From positions 32,736 to 96,735 of the forward strand of contig MBPM02000156.1 of NCBI GenBank assembly GCA_001695595.3: 64,000 nucleotides of DNA, read 5' to 3'. Each line of letters opens with the position of its first letter. Position 1 is the first letter of the stretch. The notes beneath the pieces are model-generated. The model was not told the origin of the DNA, searched no databases, and saw only the letters and a program-made list of their open reading frames with translations. The position numbers and the translations under genes are program-made. Source of the DNA: Plasmopara viticola. Taxonomy: Eukaryota; Oomycota; Peronosporomycetes; Peronosporales; Peronosporaceae. Below, one piece after another: positions 8,867-17,826 of this stretch.

Positions 8867-9535
8867 TTAATTAAAAACTTCACCTTTAAAGTTCTTCCGA
8901 ATTTGTTGCTTGACAGAGTCTATAAACAACATCTGTCCCTTTTCAGATGTTGCTTGTTTGTAATACCTATAGATATCATCTTCACTTACTCCGGGTAGAT
9001 TAAAATCTTTCAAAATTAGCTGGAGATCGCGTTTTGAATTTGCTTTTAGAATAGCTATGTATTCAGAATTCAATCGGATCATTTTATCAGTAGCAAAATA
9101 ACTATGAGCTATGAAAATTGTTGAAAGTCCTTTGTGTCTTCCTCGAGTAAAGAAATGACTAAATAAATCTCTCTGAAGCTTCTTATCGTTGGAATAATCA
9201 TCAATAATAACAAGTTGTAAAGCATTTGGAATCTCTTTGATAGCATCAACACTTGGAGGAGCATCTGGATCATAAAACGTTACAAACCCTTGTAGTTTCT
9301 CTTTGATGTAATCGTATAACTCTTGATCAGGGTTGCGAGCTATAATATGTAAGTGACTATAGACGTGTGGAGACTCTTTAAGTATATGGAAAGCTAGATT
9401 TGATTTACCAGAGAAGCTTGGGCCTAAAACTATCATTCGGAAGAGCTTCTGAATACCAAGCTTTTCATTTACTCCAAACGATTTCTTTTTAAACTCCTTT
9501 GGGAGCATCCCACCAAAATCAGGAATTGAACTCAT
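8867..9535 (-). CDS. FtsK/HerA-type genome packaging ATPase
   Basis: A 222-residue P-loop ATPase. Walker A is GPSFSGKS (38-45) and Walker B is LVIIDD (108-113), followed by RGRHKGLSTIFIAHSYF (131-147), a segment typical of viral A32-like packaging enzymes. In Polintons and virophages this enzyme pumps DNA into the capsid. All motif residues are present. It is divergently transcribed from the fiber gene across a 46-bp shared promoter. Copy B (31612-32280) is intact and differs by one residue (Ala148 to Gly). Confidence 0.93.
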   Translation of the reverse strand: MSSIPDFGGMLPKEFKKKSFGVNEKLGIQKLFRMIVLGPSFSGKSNLAFHILKESPHVYSHLHIIARNPDQELYDYIKEKLQGFVTFYDPDAPPSVDAIKEIPNALQLVIIDDYSNDKKLQRDLFSHFFTRGRHKGLSTIFIAHSYFATDKMIRLNSEYIAILKANSKRDLQLILKDFNLPGVSEDDIYRYYKQATSEKGQMLFIDSVKQQIRKNFKGEVFN

Positions 9536-9558
9536 CTTGAAAAGCTAAAATCTGTTGG

Positions 9559-9570
9559 TATATATATAAT
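9559..9570. promoter_or_regulatory. Bidirectional TATA promoter between ATPase and fiber genes
   Basis: TATATATATAAT in a 46-bp gap between two divergent start codons (9535 and 9582). It reads as a TATA-like box in both directions, leaving short leaders on each side. Confidence 0.55.
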
Positions 9571-9581
9571 AGAATAAAAAT

Positions 9582-12290
9582 ATGCTTCCTTCGAGTTATA
9601 TATCATCGTTGTACAATCCATTAGACTACATTGGCTCCTTTGGCTATCTAACTATTAGTGTTGGAGATTTGCGATATAACAAGCGAAACGGTGTAAATTA
9701 CACTTCGGATTTGTACATTACAGGAAATATCTATCAAAATGGAACAATGATTGATTTGAGTGTGCTGTCGGGTATTACACCAGGAATTGCTTCTGCTGGT
9801 AAATTGATTGCTGTTGATTCAAATAGAGACATCACTAACATTAATAGTCTCTCAGCGTCGCAGTTAACTGGTACCCTTCAAACTGCAGCTCAACCAAATA
9901 TCACCTCGCTTGGAACACTATCATCAACACTGAATATTAGTGGATCTACTCCTATAACTTGTAATAACTCCCTATCGAGCAGCACATGCTCATTATCTGT
10001 TGATTCTGTATCTGGAGATCAGACATTTGGCAGTACAACAGCGAATAAGTTTCATTTGAGAACAAATGGAAATAGAAAAATAACGATAGGATCCACAGGT
10101 TTAGTTGGCATTAATAATACTGCTCCTGCTAAGCAATTAGATATCATTGGATCAACCGCTTTGACAAATGCGCTATATCAAATTAGTGATGGAACAGTTC
10201 TATATCAGCAGTGGTTTGATGGGACTCAATGTTGTCTTCAAACATTTAGCAATCATCCGCTAACTTTTGCCACGAATAATGCATCAGTGCAAATGTCAAT
10301 TTTAACGAATGGAAATGTAGCTGTTAATAACACATTGACAGCTACGAATATATCCGCTTCAACGTTATATGGAACGCTTCAAACCGCTGCTCAGCCAAAT
10401 ATTACATCGCTTGGAACTTTAGCGACTCTTACAGCTACAGCAATTACTGGAACGCTTCAAACAGCTGCTCAGCCCAATATTACCTCGATTGGAACTTTAG
10501 CGACTCTTACGGCTACATCAATTACTGGGACACTTCAAACAGCAGCACAACCAAATATTACATCGATTGGAACTTTAACATCATTGAATACGGCAGGATT
10601 AGTAACCGCTACTTTAACTGCTAATGGGCAATCGTTTAGATCTATAAATGGTACTTCAACATGTGCTCTGTTTCATTTTAACAATGGGGATGCTTATTTT
10701 GGAACATCTACGGCAAACAATTTAGTCTTTCAAACAAGTAATACAGGAAGAATGACAATTAGTTCATCAGGTGCAGTATCTGGTATCTCATCATTAAGCG
10801 CTACTTCTATTACAGGAACTTTACAAACAGCAGCTCAACCTAATATTACATCTACAGGAGATTTAACGCTACCTACGTCATTGACAATTACAAATGGTAC
10901 TACTCCACTATCAATCAGTAATACAACATCAACGAGTACCTTTCGCTTAACCATTCAAAATAGTGGTGGTGCTCAAGATATTGGTTCTTTTACAAACCAT
11001 AGTTTCTTCTTAAATTCAAACAATACAAGACGATTGCAATGTGATCCTGTTGGTAATATTGATATTTTAAATCATAATGCAGCTACTGTTGGATTAAAGC
11101 TTGGTGGTACATTAATTACATCAAATGCAACAGAGCTTAACTACCTAGATTTAACTACGGGCCCAGGAACAGCAGAAGCTTCAAAAGCATTAGTATTAGA
11201 TGCAAGTAGAAATTTAACGAATGTTGGTAAAGTTAATTTTACATCATCAGATGCTACCCAACCTACCGGCACTACTAATGCAAGTAATTATGGCTTAAAT
11301 ATCTTATCAACAGTAAATACAAATGGACAGTACAATTCAGCTGCGATTGCATTTAGAAATAGTAATGTAGATGGTATGCCTCATGGTGTAATTTTATCTC
11401 AACGTACTGCTGCAGCTGCTGGTGACCTAGTATTTTTAACACAATCTGCTACAAACAATGTATCAGAAACATGTAGAATGTTATCAACTGGAGCATTAGC
11501 AGTTAATGCTATAGCTGCTGCTGCCGTAACTGCTTTTGGAAGTGCAAACTATGTTGATGGTTCCTACCAGAAAGTATTAGATTTGCAATCAAACAATGTG
11601 TCTCCAATAGATTTTTGTATTGAAATTAACTCTGGAACAAACGCAACAAGTACAAATGCGACTTGGATGGGCAATTTGACTAACAATGATTTACGATTCG
11701 GAGTCAATAACTCAACTAAGATGATTCTTGACACAAATGGGCGTTTAGGAGTTGGAACAACATCACCGAGTACTACTTTGCATGTTAGTGGAACTGTTTC
11801 TAATACATTTAATGTTGGAGGTTCTTTATATTCTACTGGGACATCAACAGCATACACTACAAGTCAATTGGGCCCCGTTACGGTGAGCGTCGCTGCTATG
11901 TTTGGTGGTCCGATTCAGTGTTCATCGATTTATTGTACATCGGATCGGAGATGCAAGGACATTATCGACCAAGTAGACACTGATTATTGCGATAAATTTT
12001 ATGATCTAAACGTTTATGAATACAAATACAAAGGGTCAGATGAAACCATTCCAAAAATTGGTTTTATTAGTCAAGACTTGTATGCAGCTGGATACATAAA
12101 ATTACTCTCAATGACACCAAATGAAAATTTGAAGAAAGTGGGTGAAGATGACATTGAAGGATATCAGATGAACATTGATTATAGTAAAATTACAGCGATC
12201 AACTTCTGTATGATAAAAAAATTATTAGCCTTTACTAAACAGTTAGAAGCTGAATTAAATACTCTAAAAGCAAAGCTGAAACATAATTGA
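9582..12290 (+). CDS. Fiber/spike protein with repeats and C-terminal S74 self-cleaving chaperone
   Basis: A 902-residue fibrous protein. The shaft is Ser/Thr/Asn-rich and carries five copies of a ~20-residue unit centred on GTLQTAAQPNITS. The C-terminal domain (787-902) is an S74 intramolecular chaperone. SDRRCK gives the expected Ser787/Lys792 dyad, with the same five-residue spacing as in phage endosialidase, and the protein ends in a coiled coil. In that family the chaperone drives trimerisation, then cuts itself off before the Ser. The likely role is a host-attachment spike on the virion, which is unusual for a transposon. It converges with the MCP gene. Copy B carries a nonsense mutation at codon 505. 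Confidence 0.88.
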   Translation: MLPSSYISSLYNPLDYIGSFGYLTISVGDLRYNKRNGVNYTSDLYITGNIYQNGTMIDLSVLSGITPGIASAGKLIAVDSNRDITNINSLSASQLTGTLQTAAQPNITSLGTLSSTLNISGSTPITCNNSLSSSTCSLSVDSVSGDQTFGSTTANKFHLRTNGNRKITIGSTGLVGINNTAPAKQLDIIGSTALTNALYQISDGTVLYQQWFDGTQCCLQTFSNHPLTFATNNASVQMSILTNGNVAVNNTLTATNISASTLYGTLQTAAQPNITSLGTLATLTATAITGTLQTAAQPNITSIGTLATLTATSITGTLQTAAQPNITSIGTLTSLNTAGLVTATLTANGQSFRSINGTSTCALFHFNNGDAYFGTSTANNLVFQTSNTGRMTISSSGAVSGISSLSATSITGTLQTAAQPNITSTGDLTLPTSLTITNGTTPLSISNTTSTSTFRLTIQNSGGAQDIGSFTNHSFFLNSNNTRRLQCDPVGNIDILNHNAATVGLKLGGTLITSNATELNYLDLTTGPGTAEASKALVLDASRNLTNVGKVNFTSSDATQPTGTTNASNYGLNILSTVNTNGQYNSAAIAFRNSNVDGMPHGVILSQRTAAAAGDLVFLTQSATNNVSETCRMLSTGALAVNAIAAAAVTAFGSANYVDGSYQKVLDLQSNNVSPIDFCIEINSGTNATSTNATWMGNLTNNDLRFGVNNSTKMILDTNGRLGVGTTSPSTTLHVSGTVSNTFNVGGSLYSTGTSTAYTTSQLGPVTVSVAAMFGGPIQCSSIYCTSDRRCKDIIDQVDTDYCDKFYDLNVYEYKYKGSDETIPKIGFISQDLYAAGYIKLLSMTPNENLKKVGEDDIEGYQMNIDYSKITAINFCMIKKLLAFTKQLEAELNTLKAKLKHN

Positions 12291-12413
12291 GTGAAGCTCA
12301 ATAGATTCCGGTCTGACGACCGCTCGAACTTGTTCGACGGTCAAAGACCTTTCGAACTTCGTTCGGATGTCAACAAAAAAACTTGATTTTTTTGCCGGCT
12401 GACGGACACCAAT
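12291..12413. terminator. Hairpin-rich gap between converging fiber and MCP genes
   Basis: A 123-bp gap between two convergent stops. It contains small inverted repeats (tcgaacttgttcga; cgaacttcgttcg) and an A7...T7 pair (aaaaaaacttgattttttt). This is consistent with transcription ends for both genes, which is inference. Copy B lacks 28 bp here, deleted between two gttcga repeats. Confidence 0.4.
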
Positions 12414-14189
12414 CTACTCATATTCAACCACTTCACCGGTTAAACGATCAATAGACATAGATCGACCGTAAACAACGAGAATTAGACAATTCATTCCTTG
12501 ACTGCAAGTATTGGTGCCGGAGACAAGGATAGATTGAGGCACATCTGGATTCGTTAATCGAGAGCAGTCTGCAATTAGAACACGCTGACCAACATCCCAT
12601 TTGTAGGAATCAAATAATCCGTTGCTAATCTCATGCGATAGAGCTCCATTAATAGCTCCGAGCTTCTTGACTTCGTCTTGGAACGATTCAAACGAGTAAT
12701 CATGCGTTTTGTTGAATACATTTTCATTGCCAACCATTACTTGGAAATTGCGAATGCTTGCTCCTGGCTGACAAGTCCATGGAGCACTGTCAAATGGGGA
12801 TTGGAATTGTTCAATATTCGTTGCGCTTACGAAATGACCACTGCTTGTTTCACTATATGGAATCAGAGCAATGTATTTGATATTCTTTAAGCTTGAAGAT
12901 AATTGAAAGCTAAACGGAGCGTTTTGCTGAGAGTTTTGTTGACCAGTACCTGCTTTTGATTTGAAATACTGTGCGTAGCAATCGAGGTAATTGACTTTCT
13001 TAACAGGTTTAGCAACAATTTGACTTTGATTAGCGATATCGTAGAAAGGAATATATAGACGAGTCGTTGTAAATGGGAAGATTTGACCAGAAGTCGAGAT
13101 CTGTGTAATGTTGTTAGACATAACACCAAAAGCAACTCGTAGGGACCCAGCTGCACCTGTTGTCAGTTTTCCTGCATTTGGATTACCAGTAGCTGCACTT
13201 GATACCATTACTGGAACCGTAGAGCAACCGTTTAGGGAGAGAGAGGATAAGCTCATTAAATCACCAGTTGCAGTTGTGATATCAACAAAGCCGGTATTGA
13301 ACGTCATCGTTAATTTGATTTGAGGGTTCGCAACAAGATCCAATTCTTTAAAGATGGGATGGAGGTCAACTAAACGAAGCTTTAACATATAATACCACGT
13401 ACCAGCAACACCCCCTGCGGTAGTAACGCCAGCAACGTATCCACCAGTACCTTGTTGCTGAATTTTAGACAGAATTGCGCCACTTCGCGTTGTCGGCCAA
13501 CCAAGAGGGTTTGTTGCTGTAATCGTTGCTCCAGTGGCATCAGAGGTACCAATTTGTTGTGGATTCCAAATTAGACGCTGAATTAGTCCGTTATTGAGAG
13601 CTGGAGTTGTTTCTGGAATCAAACCAGTAGCTACAGTCGTGGCAGCATTAACTGAATTATTCACAAAGCCATCACCTTGTGTTGAAGCGGTAGGATTGCT
13701 ACTACTTTGAGGGAAATTCAGACTAACTACATCATCTGGAGCAAGATAGCAGTCTGCACCGTTCTTTAATAAATCATCATCACACCATTCAGTTTGAGCT
13801 CGTAAATTGTTCCAATAATTTTTATAGTCATTGCTCGTAATGACACTTTTACCGTTAATTTCAACCGCTAATTTATCTAAAATGTTCCATACACCAGCCT
13901 TTAATCCTACCGCAAAACGATTTAGAGTACCATTAAGAGCAGAGGCAGACGTATTTTTAACCGTTACTACATAAGGAACGACTACATATGCATCTCGAAG
14001 ACTGCCATAGCCAGTTGAGCCATTTAGTTGTGAAGTTGCATTAATGATGACAGTTCCCGATTGATACGAACCGTTGTTGTCATCAACAACATTTACAACA
14101 CGCTTGTCTTTGCTGATACTGACAACTGGATCAGGACTAGTCGTCGAGTCATATAAAAACGAATCTGCTAATTGTGTGCTATCACTCAT
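12414..14189 (-). CDS. Major capsid protein, double jelly roll
   Basis: A 591-residue protein matching the Polinton major capsid protein in size, composition and position. It is rich in Ser, Thr, Asn, Gly and beta-strand pattern, with no catalytic motif. Recognisable conserved pieces are LRDAYVVVPYVV near 65-76, FAVGLKAGVWNILDKLAVEINGK (around 93-115) and KNYWNNLRAQTEW. It would form the trimeric capsomers of an icosahedral shell. It is divergent from the protease gene and converges with the fiber gene. The protein encoded by copy B (26986-28761) is identical, although other genes of that copy are broken. Confidence 0.92.
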   Translation of the reverse strand: MSDSTQLADSFLYDSTTSPDPVVSISKDKRVVNVVDDNNGSYQSGTVIINATSQLNGSTGYGSLRDAYVVVPYVVTVKNTSASALNGTLNRFAVGLKAGVWNILDKLAVEINGKSVITSNDYKNYWNNLRAQTEWCDDDLLKNGADCYLAPDDVVSLNFPQSSSNPTASTQGDGFVNNSVNAATTVATGLIPETTPALNNGLIQRLIWNPQQIGTSDATGATITATNPLGWPTTRSGAILSKIQQQGTGGYVAGVTTAGGVAGTWYYMLKLRLVDLHPIFKELDLVANPQIKLTMTFNTGFVDITTATGDLMSLSSLSLNGCSTVPVMVSSAATGNPNAGKLTTGAAGSLRVAFGVMSNNITQISTSGQIFPFTTTRLYIPFYDIANQSQIVAKPVKKVNYLDCYAQYFKSKAGTGQQNSQQNAPFSFQLSSSLKNIKYIALIPYSETSSGHFVSATNIEQFQSPFDSAPWTCQPGASIRNFQVMVGNENVFNKTHDYSFESFQDEVKKLGAINGALSHEISNGLFDSYKWDVGQRVLIADCSRLTNPDVPQSILVSGTNTCSQGMNCLILVVYGRSMSIDRLTGEVVEYE

Positions 14190-14244
14190 TACTTAGTCTT
14201 ACTAATTATTGAAATTGTATGTTGGTGCCTTTATTATGAATAGC

Positions 14245-14255
14245 TATATATATAA
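14245..14255. promoter_or_regulatory. Bidirectional TATA promoter between MCP and protease genes
   Basis: TATATATATAA lies 11 bp before the protease ATG (14266) and about 55 bp before the divergent MCP ATG (14189). It reads as a TATA-like element on both strands. Confidence 0.5.
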
Positions 14256-14265
14256 GCATCAGATA

Positions 14266-14652
14266 ATGATTTTGAAATTAAATAATCTCGGTGAATCTAC
14301 TGCCAATGAACTACAACAACTTGCGAATCAGCTGAATGTTCAAATCGACAACATACTAGATTTCAGAAACATTAGAGCTCCACTAGGTGATGGAAAGTAC
14401 ATTATATTACTCCGATTGAATCCAGGAGTTGGACATTGGGTTTGTATGTGCAACAATGAATACTTTGATTCGATGGGTATTGGGCCACCGAGAATTCTTG
14501 GCGCTACGAAATATAATGACAAACAGTACCAAGGGAGCTATGATAATTATTGCGGTTTATGGAGTATGCTGTACCTTTATAGTAAACAACACAATCGACC
14601 TGATTTACTCAGAAATTTTTACGATTTAAATACAGAAGTTTCATTATCTTAA
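14266..14652 (+). CDS. Adenain/Ulp1-like cysteine protease
   Basis: A 128-residue capsid maturation protease. The start MILKLNNLG at 14266 is chosen because it follows the TATA box; an in-frame ATG at 14209 would put that box inside the gene. The catalytic set of the adenovirus protease/Ulp1 clan is complete: H57 (GVGHWV), D68 (YFDSMG), a Gln at 87 or 89 in KQYQG, and C96 (DNYCGLWS). In this family it cleaves capsid and core proteins during particle maturation. The copy B version (26523-26909) is identical. Confidence 0.92.
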   Translation: MILKLNNLGESTANELQQLANQLNVQIDNILDFRNIRAPLGDGKYIILLRLNPGVGHWVCMCNNEYFDSMGIGPPRILGATKYNDKQYQGSYDNYCGLWSMLYLYSKQHNRPDLLRNFYDLNTEVSLS

Positions 14653-14656
14653 TATA
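14649..14656 (+). promoter_or_regulatory. TTAATATA box of the 129-residue gene
   Basis: TTAATATA overlaps the protease stop codon and ends 5 bp before the next ATG, matching the box used elsewhere in the element. Confidence 0.4.
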
Positions 14657-14661
14657 CCATC

Positions 14662-15051
14662 ATGAATAGAATCAGACGTTATAGAGGAACAGGAGTTGAC
14701 GAGGTTACTCCAAAAGATAATAGAATCGATTTGATAATGAAAGAATTGGAGTTTTTGCGCTCCGAACTAGCTCAAAAAAAAGTTGAATCATCCATTTCAA
14801 AATATTTCAAAGAGGAAATTTTCACAAAAGATAGAGAAACCCTACTCAAGGATGGATTTGTTAGTAAAGGAGAATATCTCGAAATTCCATTAACGATACT
14901 GAATGTCAGATACAAACAATGGTGCATTGATACTGGACATAATCGTATGTTGCGTAAAGCAATCATTGAGAACATCCGAAACGACAAAGTCGATGGAGTT
15001 GTGTTTAAATATTACGATGGATACGACAAAATACGCGTTTTTCCTAGTTAG
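14662..15051 (+). CDS. Hypothetical protein, basic with coiled-coil segment
   Basis: A 129-residue protein I do not recognise. Residues ~20-45 form a charged helix or coiled coil. The second half, with RYKQWCIDTG followed by basic residues, has the look of a small winged-helix domain such as the one at the C-terminus of viral primase-helicases, but this is a weak resemblance. It lies 9 bp after the protease gene on the same strand. Both copies encode it intact (26124-26513). Confidence 0.65.
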   Translation: MNRIRRYRGTGVDEVTPKDNRIDLIMKELEFLRSELAQKKVESSISKYFKEEIFTKDRETLLKDGFVSKGEYLEIPLTILNVRYKQWCIDTGHNRMLRKAIIENIRNDKVDGVVFKYYDGYDKIRVFPS

Positions 15052-15280
15052 TGTATTTATAGTTGATATTCTGACACTGATAGATACTTGCACAAATCAA
15101 GTCAATTTCTTCGCAAATTTTTATTATGTCTGATCCTGTATGCTTATTTAGTTTTGAATAATTTAGTCTAATATCTTTAAAATCGACATTATCGGTCTTA
15201 TCGGTATCTATCGGTTCATGAAGCTTAACATCTTCAACATAACCAGTATTATCGGTATCGGATAGATATGTAATATCCAT
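15044..15280 (-). CDS. Small acidic hypothetical protein
   Basis: A 78-residue acidic protein rich in Asp and Thr (SDTDNTGY, DTDKTDN) with a helical second half containing three Cys. No known family. Its 3' end overlaps the previous gene by 8 bp tail to tail. A TTATATAGACAC box lies about 10 bp before the ATG, as in other genes of the element. Intact in copy B (25895-26131). Confidence 0.55.
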   Translation of the reverse strand: MDITYLSDTDNTGYVEDVKLHEPIDTDKTDNVDFKDIRLNYSKLNKHTGSDIIKICEEIDLICASIYQCQNINYKYTN

Positions 15281-15290
15281 GCTCTTTGTG

Positions 15291-15300
15291 TCTATATAAT
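15291..15300 (-). promoter_or_regulatory. TATATAGA box of the 78-residue gene
   Basis: ATTATATAGA on the minus strand, about 10 bp before the start codon at 15280. Confidence 0.4.
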
Positions 15301-15435
15301 TAAATATATTTTGTATTTACATTGTTCAATCACCCAGATGGATGATGTCAAAAACCCAACGACGGGTTGCACGATTTGATTGGCTGAAATATGGATAGAG
15401 AGAACATCCCTCACTCGCAGAAAGCAATTGGAAAC

Positions 15436-17170
15436 ATGGTGACGCTTGTGTGCGCGCTCGTCGGTGTGAAGGGAAACGCTTCTCCGTGACATCGAGGCGA
15501 GCAGCTGGTGGCCACTTGAAAAGGACAAGATTGCGGAGAAGCAGAAGTATGACTTCGCTGCGAGCAAGCTGCAGCTGTTCCTCGCCAAGAAGGGCGACAA
15601 CACGTGGCTCGATTCAAGCACCGATGATGTGAAGAAGCTCAAGAAAGGGGAAAAGACTGCCCTAATCGAAGCGCTGACATACGAAGACAATGAACTTGAT
15701 GGGGAGTTTGGCCTTGAGGAGGTTCTCGATGGGATGCCAGAACCGAAAACCAAGCAAATCCACGTGTTGGTGGTGCTTCCTCCGCAATCGTTTGCCACTA
15801 CTGTGGTTGGCGCTGTTGTCAAGAAAAGAAAACTCGCTCAAGTGAGGGAATTAATCACGCCGTCTTCTTTTGCAAAGTGCAAGGGAGGCGGTAGCTGGGT
15901 GAAATGGCTGAAAAAACTCGATGGTCAGATTGAGTGTCATCGCATCGAACGTTCAGTCGACGAGACGCCGATTCCACTTGTGCTGTTGAACAAAACGTTC
16001 GCGCGGTTTGAGGAGAATTGCAAGCAGATCGAGTTTGGTAACGAAGATTGTGAGTTTGTGAGGAACCTTTGCCACGGCATGTCCACTCCTTACGAGAGCG
16101 AAGCAGCCCTTGCCGAAAAGGCACGGGAATTGCTGAAAGACTATCTGCTTGCTGATTTTCCAGCTTCGACGATCACGCCTGTGACGGTCAATGGATCAGT
16201 ATCAGATGGTTCGTATCGCTACGGAGAAACGCTGCTGTTGAACTTGGAATGCAAACTCCAGAAAGGAGATGGTGGTGGAGATCCGACAATGCAAAACGTT
16301 GCTTACTACATCAAGAACTTGCCAGACCAGATCGACCGCCAGTTCCCATGTTTTTTGGTGGATATCTGTGGACCACTCATGAGCGTGTTTGGAATTGTGA
16401 ACACGGACGACGAAAATGCGATTTGCGAGCCTCTAGTCTTGAGCTTTCCGCTTCTTTTCTTCGACAACGAGTGGTTAATGGTGTCACTGACTCGTGCGTG
16501 TGCGTCTCTAAAAGCTGCACTAAGGGAACTCACCGAGGAATGCCAGCAGCTCGTTGCCAACCGTCGTAATCTCGCGCGATGTCAGTATGCAATCGATCTC
16601 GATCGATTGAGTTTCCCTTACAAAGATTCTGCCGAAGTTAATGGGGTAACTATCTCGCTGCAATATGTTGAAGCTGTGCAGCGGTACGTTTTTGTCGCGA
16701 AAGCTCAAGATGGAAATGAAGTTATTGTCAAGTTTGCCAAGCGATATGGTGTGGAAGTCCATCAGTATTGTTCGAGTGCAGGGTTTGCTCCAGCGCTGAT
16801 CTGCTGTGAATCCTTGCCCAATGGTTGGGTTTTCATCGTCATGGAAAGACTTCCGTTGATACCGCTTTCGCGAGCAAAAGGTTATGGTACGATGGTTCAT
16901 CACCAACTGCTCGAAATAAAGAGGGTTTTGGCAGCTGCTTCGTTCGTCCATGGAGATCTTCGAGAGAACAATGTGATGTGGAATCCTGTCAAGCATCGAG
17001 TCGCACTGGTTGATTTCGATTGGTCTGGAAAAGATGGCGCTGACACTTACCCGCCATTTATGAACACTGAGATAGCGTGGCCACCAGGAGCGGAGTCTGG
17101 GAAGCCTCTTCGAGTTGCCCATGATGCGTATTGGTTTGAGTCGATGTGGTCCCGCTTGCATTGCGATTGA
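15436..17170 (+). CDS. Crinkler (CRN)-family protein with kinase-like C-terminus, 5' end frameshifted
   Basis: A host-type effector gene inside the Polinton. Near the 5' end is LQLFLAK (15569-15589), the CRN translocation motif, and then HVLVVLP (15761-15781), which ends the CRN header. The C-terminal half is kinase-like: K368 in VIVKF, VMERLP at the hinge, HGDLRENN (441-448, catalytic loop) and VDFDW (461-465, metal-binding position), numbered from 15629. CRN proteins of oomycetes enter the plant nucleus; a kinase-type CRN is known. The ATG at 15436 opens the right peptide, but small deletions near 15470-15490 shift the frame, so no ATG joins cleanly to the 513-codon body (15629-17170). GC content is visibly higher than in the neighbouring Polinton genes. 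The body is identical in both arms. It may be an inactive or miscalled gene. Confidence 0.82.
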
Positions 17171-17511
17171 GTGTCAGTTTTTAGAAGAGAATGTATTCTC
17201 ATTTGGCTTGGCGCGCCCTGTGATTTTTGTTGACCACACGTGATCAGGAGCAACATCCTGGAAGATCAGCATCTCTCTGATAGCCTGTCTAAACCGATAG
17301 TGGTGAGGTGGTAGCGATTTGCCACCTATCGTGAGCTACTTCTTGAACAATGTATTTATCCGCAAAAGCTCGTTGGTTCTGACCACCTGTATGATCTAAT
17401 AACCTGTAGAGAAAGATTGTCACTCTAATACCACGACCTCGACAACCAGTTGATAGGGTTCCAGTTTCAGATACCGATAATGGAGTTAAAAAAAATGTAG
17501 CTAATTCTTAT
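17171..17511. other. Gap without a gene between CRN and ExoX-like genes
   Basis: About 340 bp containing the 3' flank of the CRN gene. It includes a short segment with ggtagcgatttgccacctat-type dyads. I see no coding frame, RNA gene or repeat. The inverted copy is 23671-24011. Confidence 0.5.
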
Positions 17512-17826
17512 TTAATTCTGTGTCTTAAATTCGTTCAAGTTTTCTTTCAATGATGGACATTTATTCTTGATATATTCATTTTTACACATCCAACTGAAAT
17601 ATTGCTTATCGTTCTCAACAATCCACTTTACGGACTTGTTCTTGTGTTTGCCCCACCGCATGATATAGCTATCATCTCCATCTTGGAACTTACCTTGTAA
17701 AAACCGTTTGATATCAGAGTCTTCTGTTTGCTGGTTGTATAACCATCGACAGTATGACGCATCTTGCTCATGGACTTCCTCAAGAGATTTTCCTTTATAT
17801 TTTCCGAACTCTAAAATGACGGACAT
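17512..17826 (-). CDS. Tandem ExoX C-terminal-like domain protein
   Basis: A 104-residue protein made of two copies of one module: LEFGKYKGKSLEEV...YCRWLYNQ (about 5-32) and MRWGKHKNKSVKWI...YFSWMCKNE (about 56-84). The FGK.KGKS...Y..WL pattern matches the small domain found at the C-terminus of exodeoxyribonuclease X-like proteins and in phage proteins, thought to bind DNA. There is no nuclease core. It lies between the CRN gene and the right terminal repeat. Copy B has a 2-bp deletion and is frameshifted at codon ~10. Confidence 0.75.
   Translation of the reverse strand: MSVILEFGKYKGKSLEEVHEQDASYCRWLYNQQTEDSDIKRFLQGKFQDGDDSYIMRWGKHKNKSVKWIVENDKQYFSWMCKNEYIKNKCPSLKENLNEFKTQN

Noticed and set aside
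14209..14265. Upstream ATG as the protease start
   Set aside because: It would place the TATATATATAA box inside the coding sequence; the ATG at 14266 directly follows the box and gives a normal protease length.
16520..17161. A 213-codon frame antisense to the CRN kinase region
   Set aside because: It lies entirely opposite conserved kinase motifs and has no recognisable composition; a shadow of the CRN frame.
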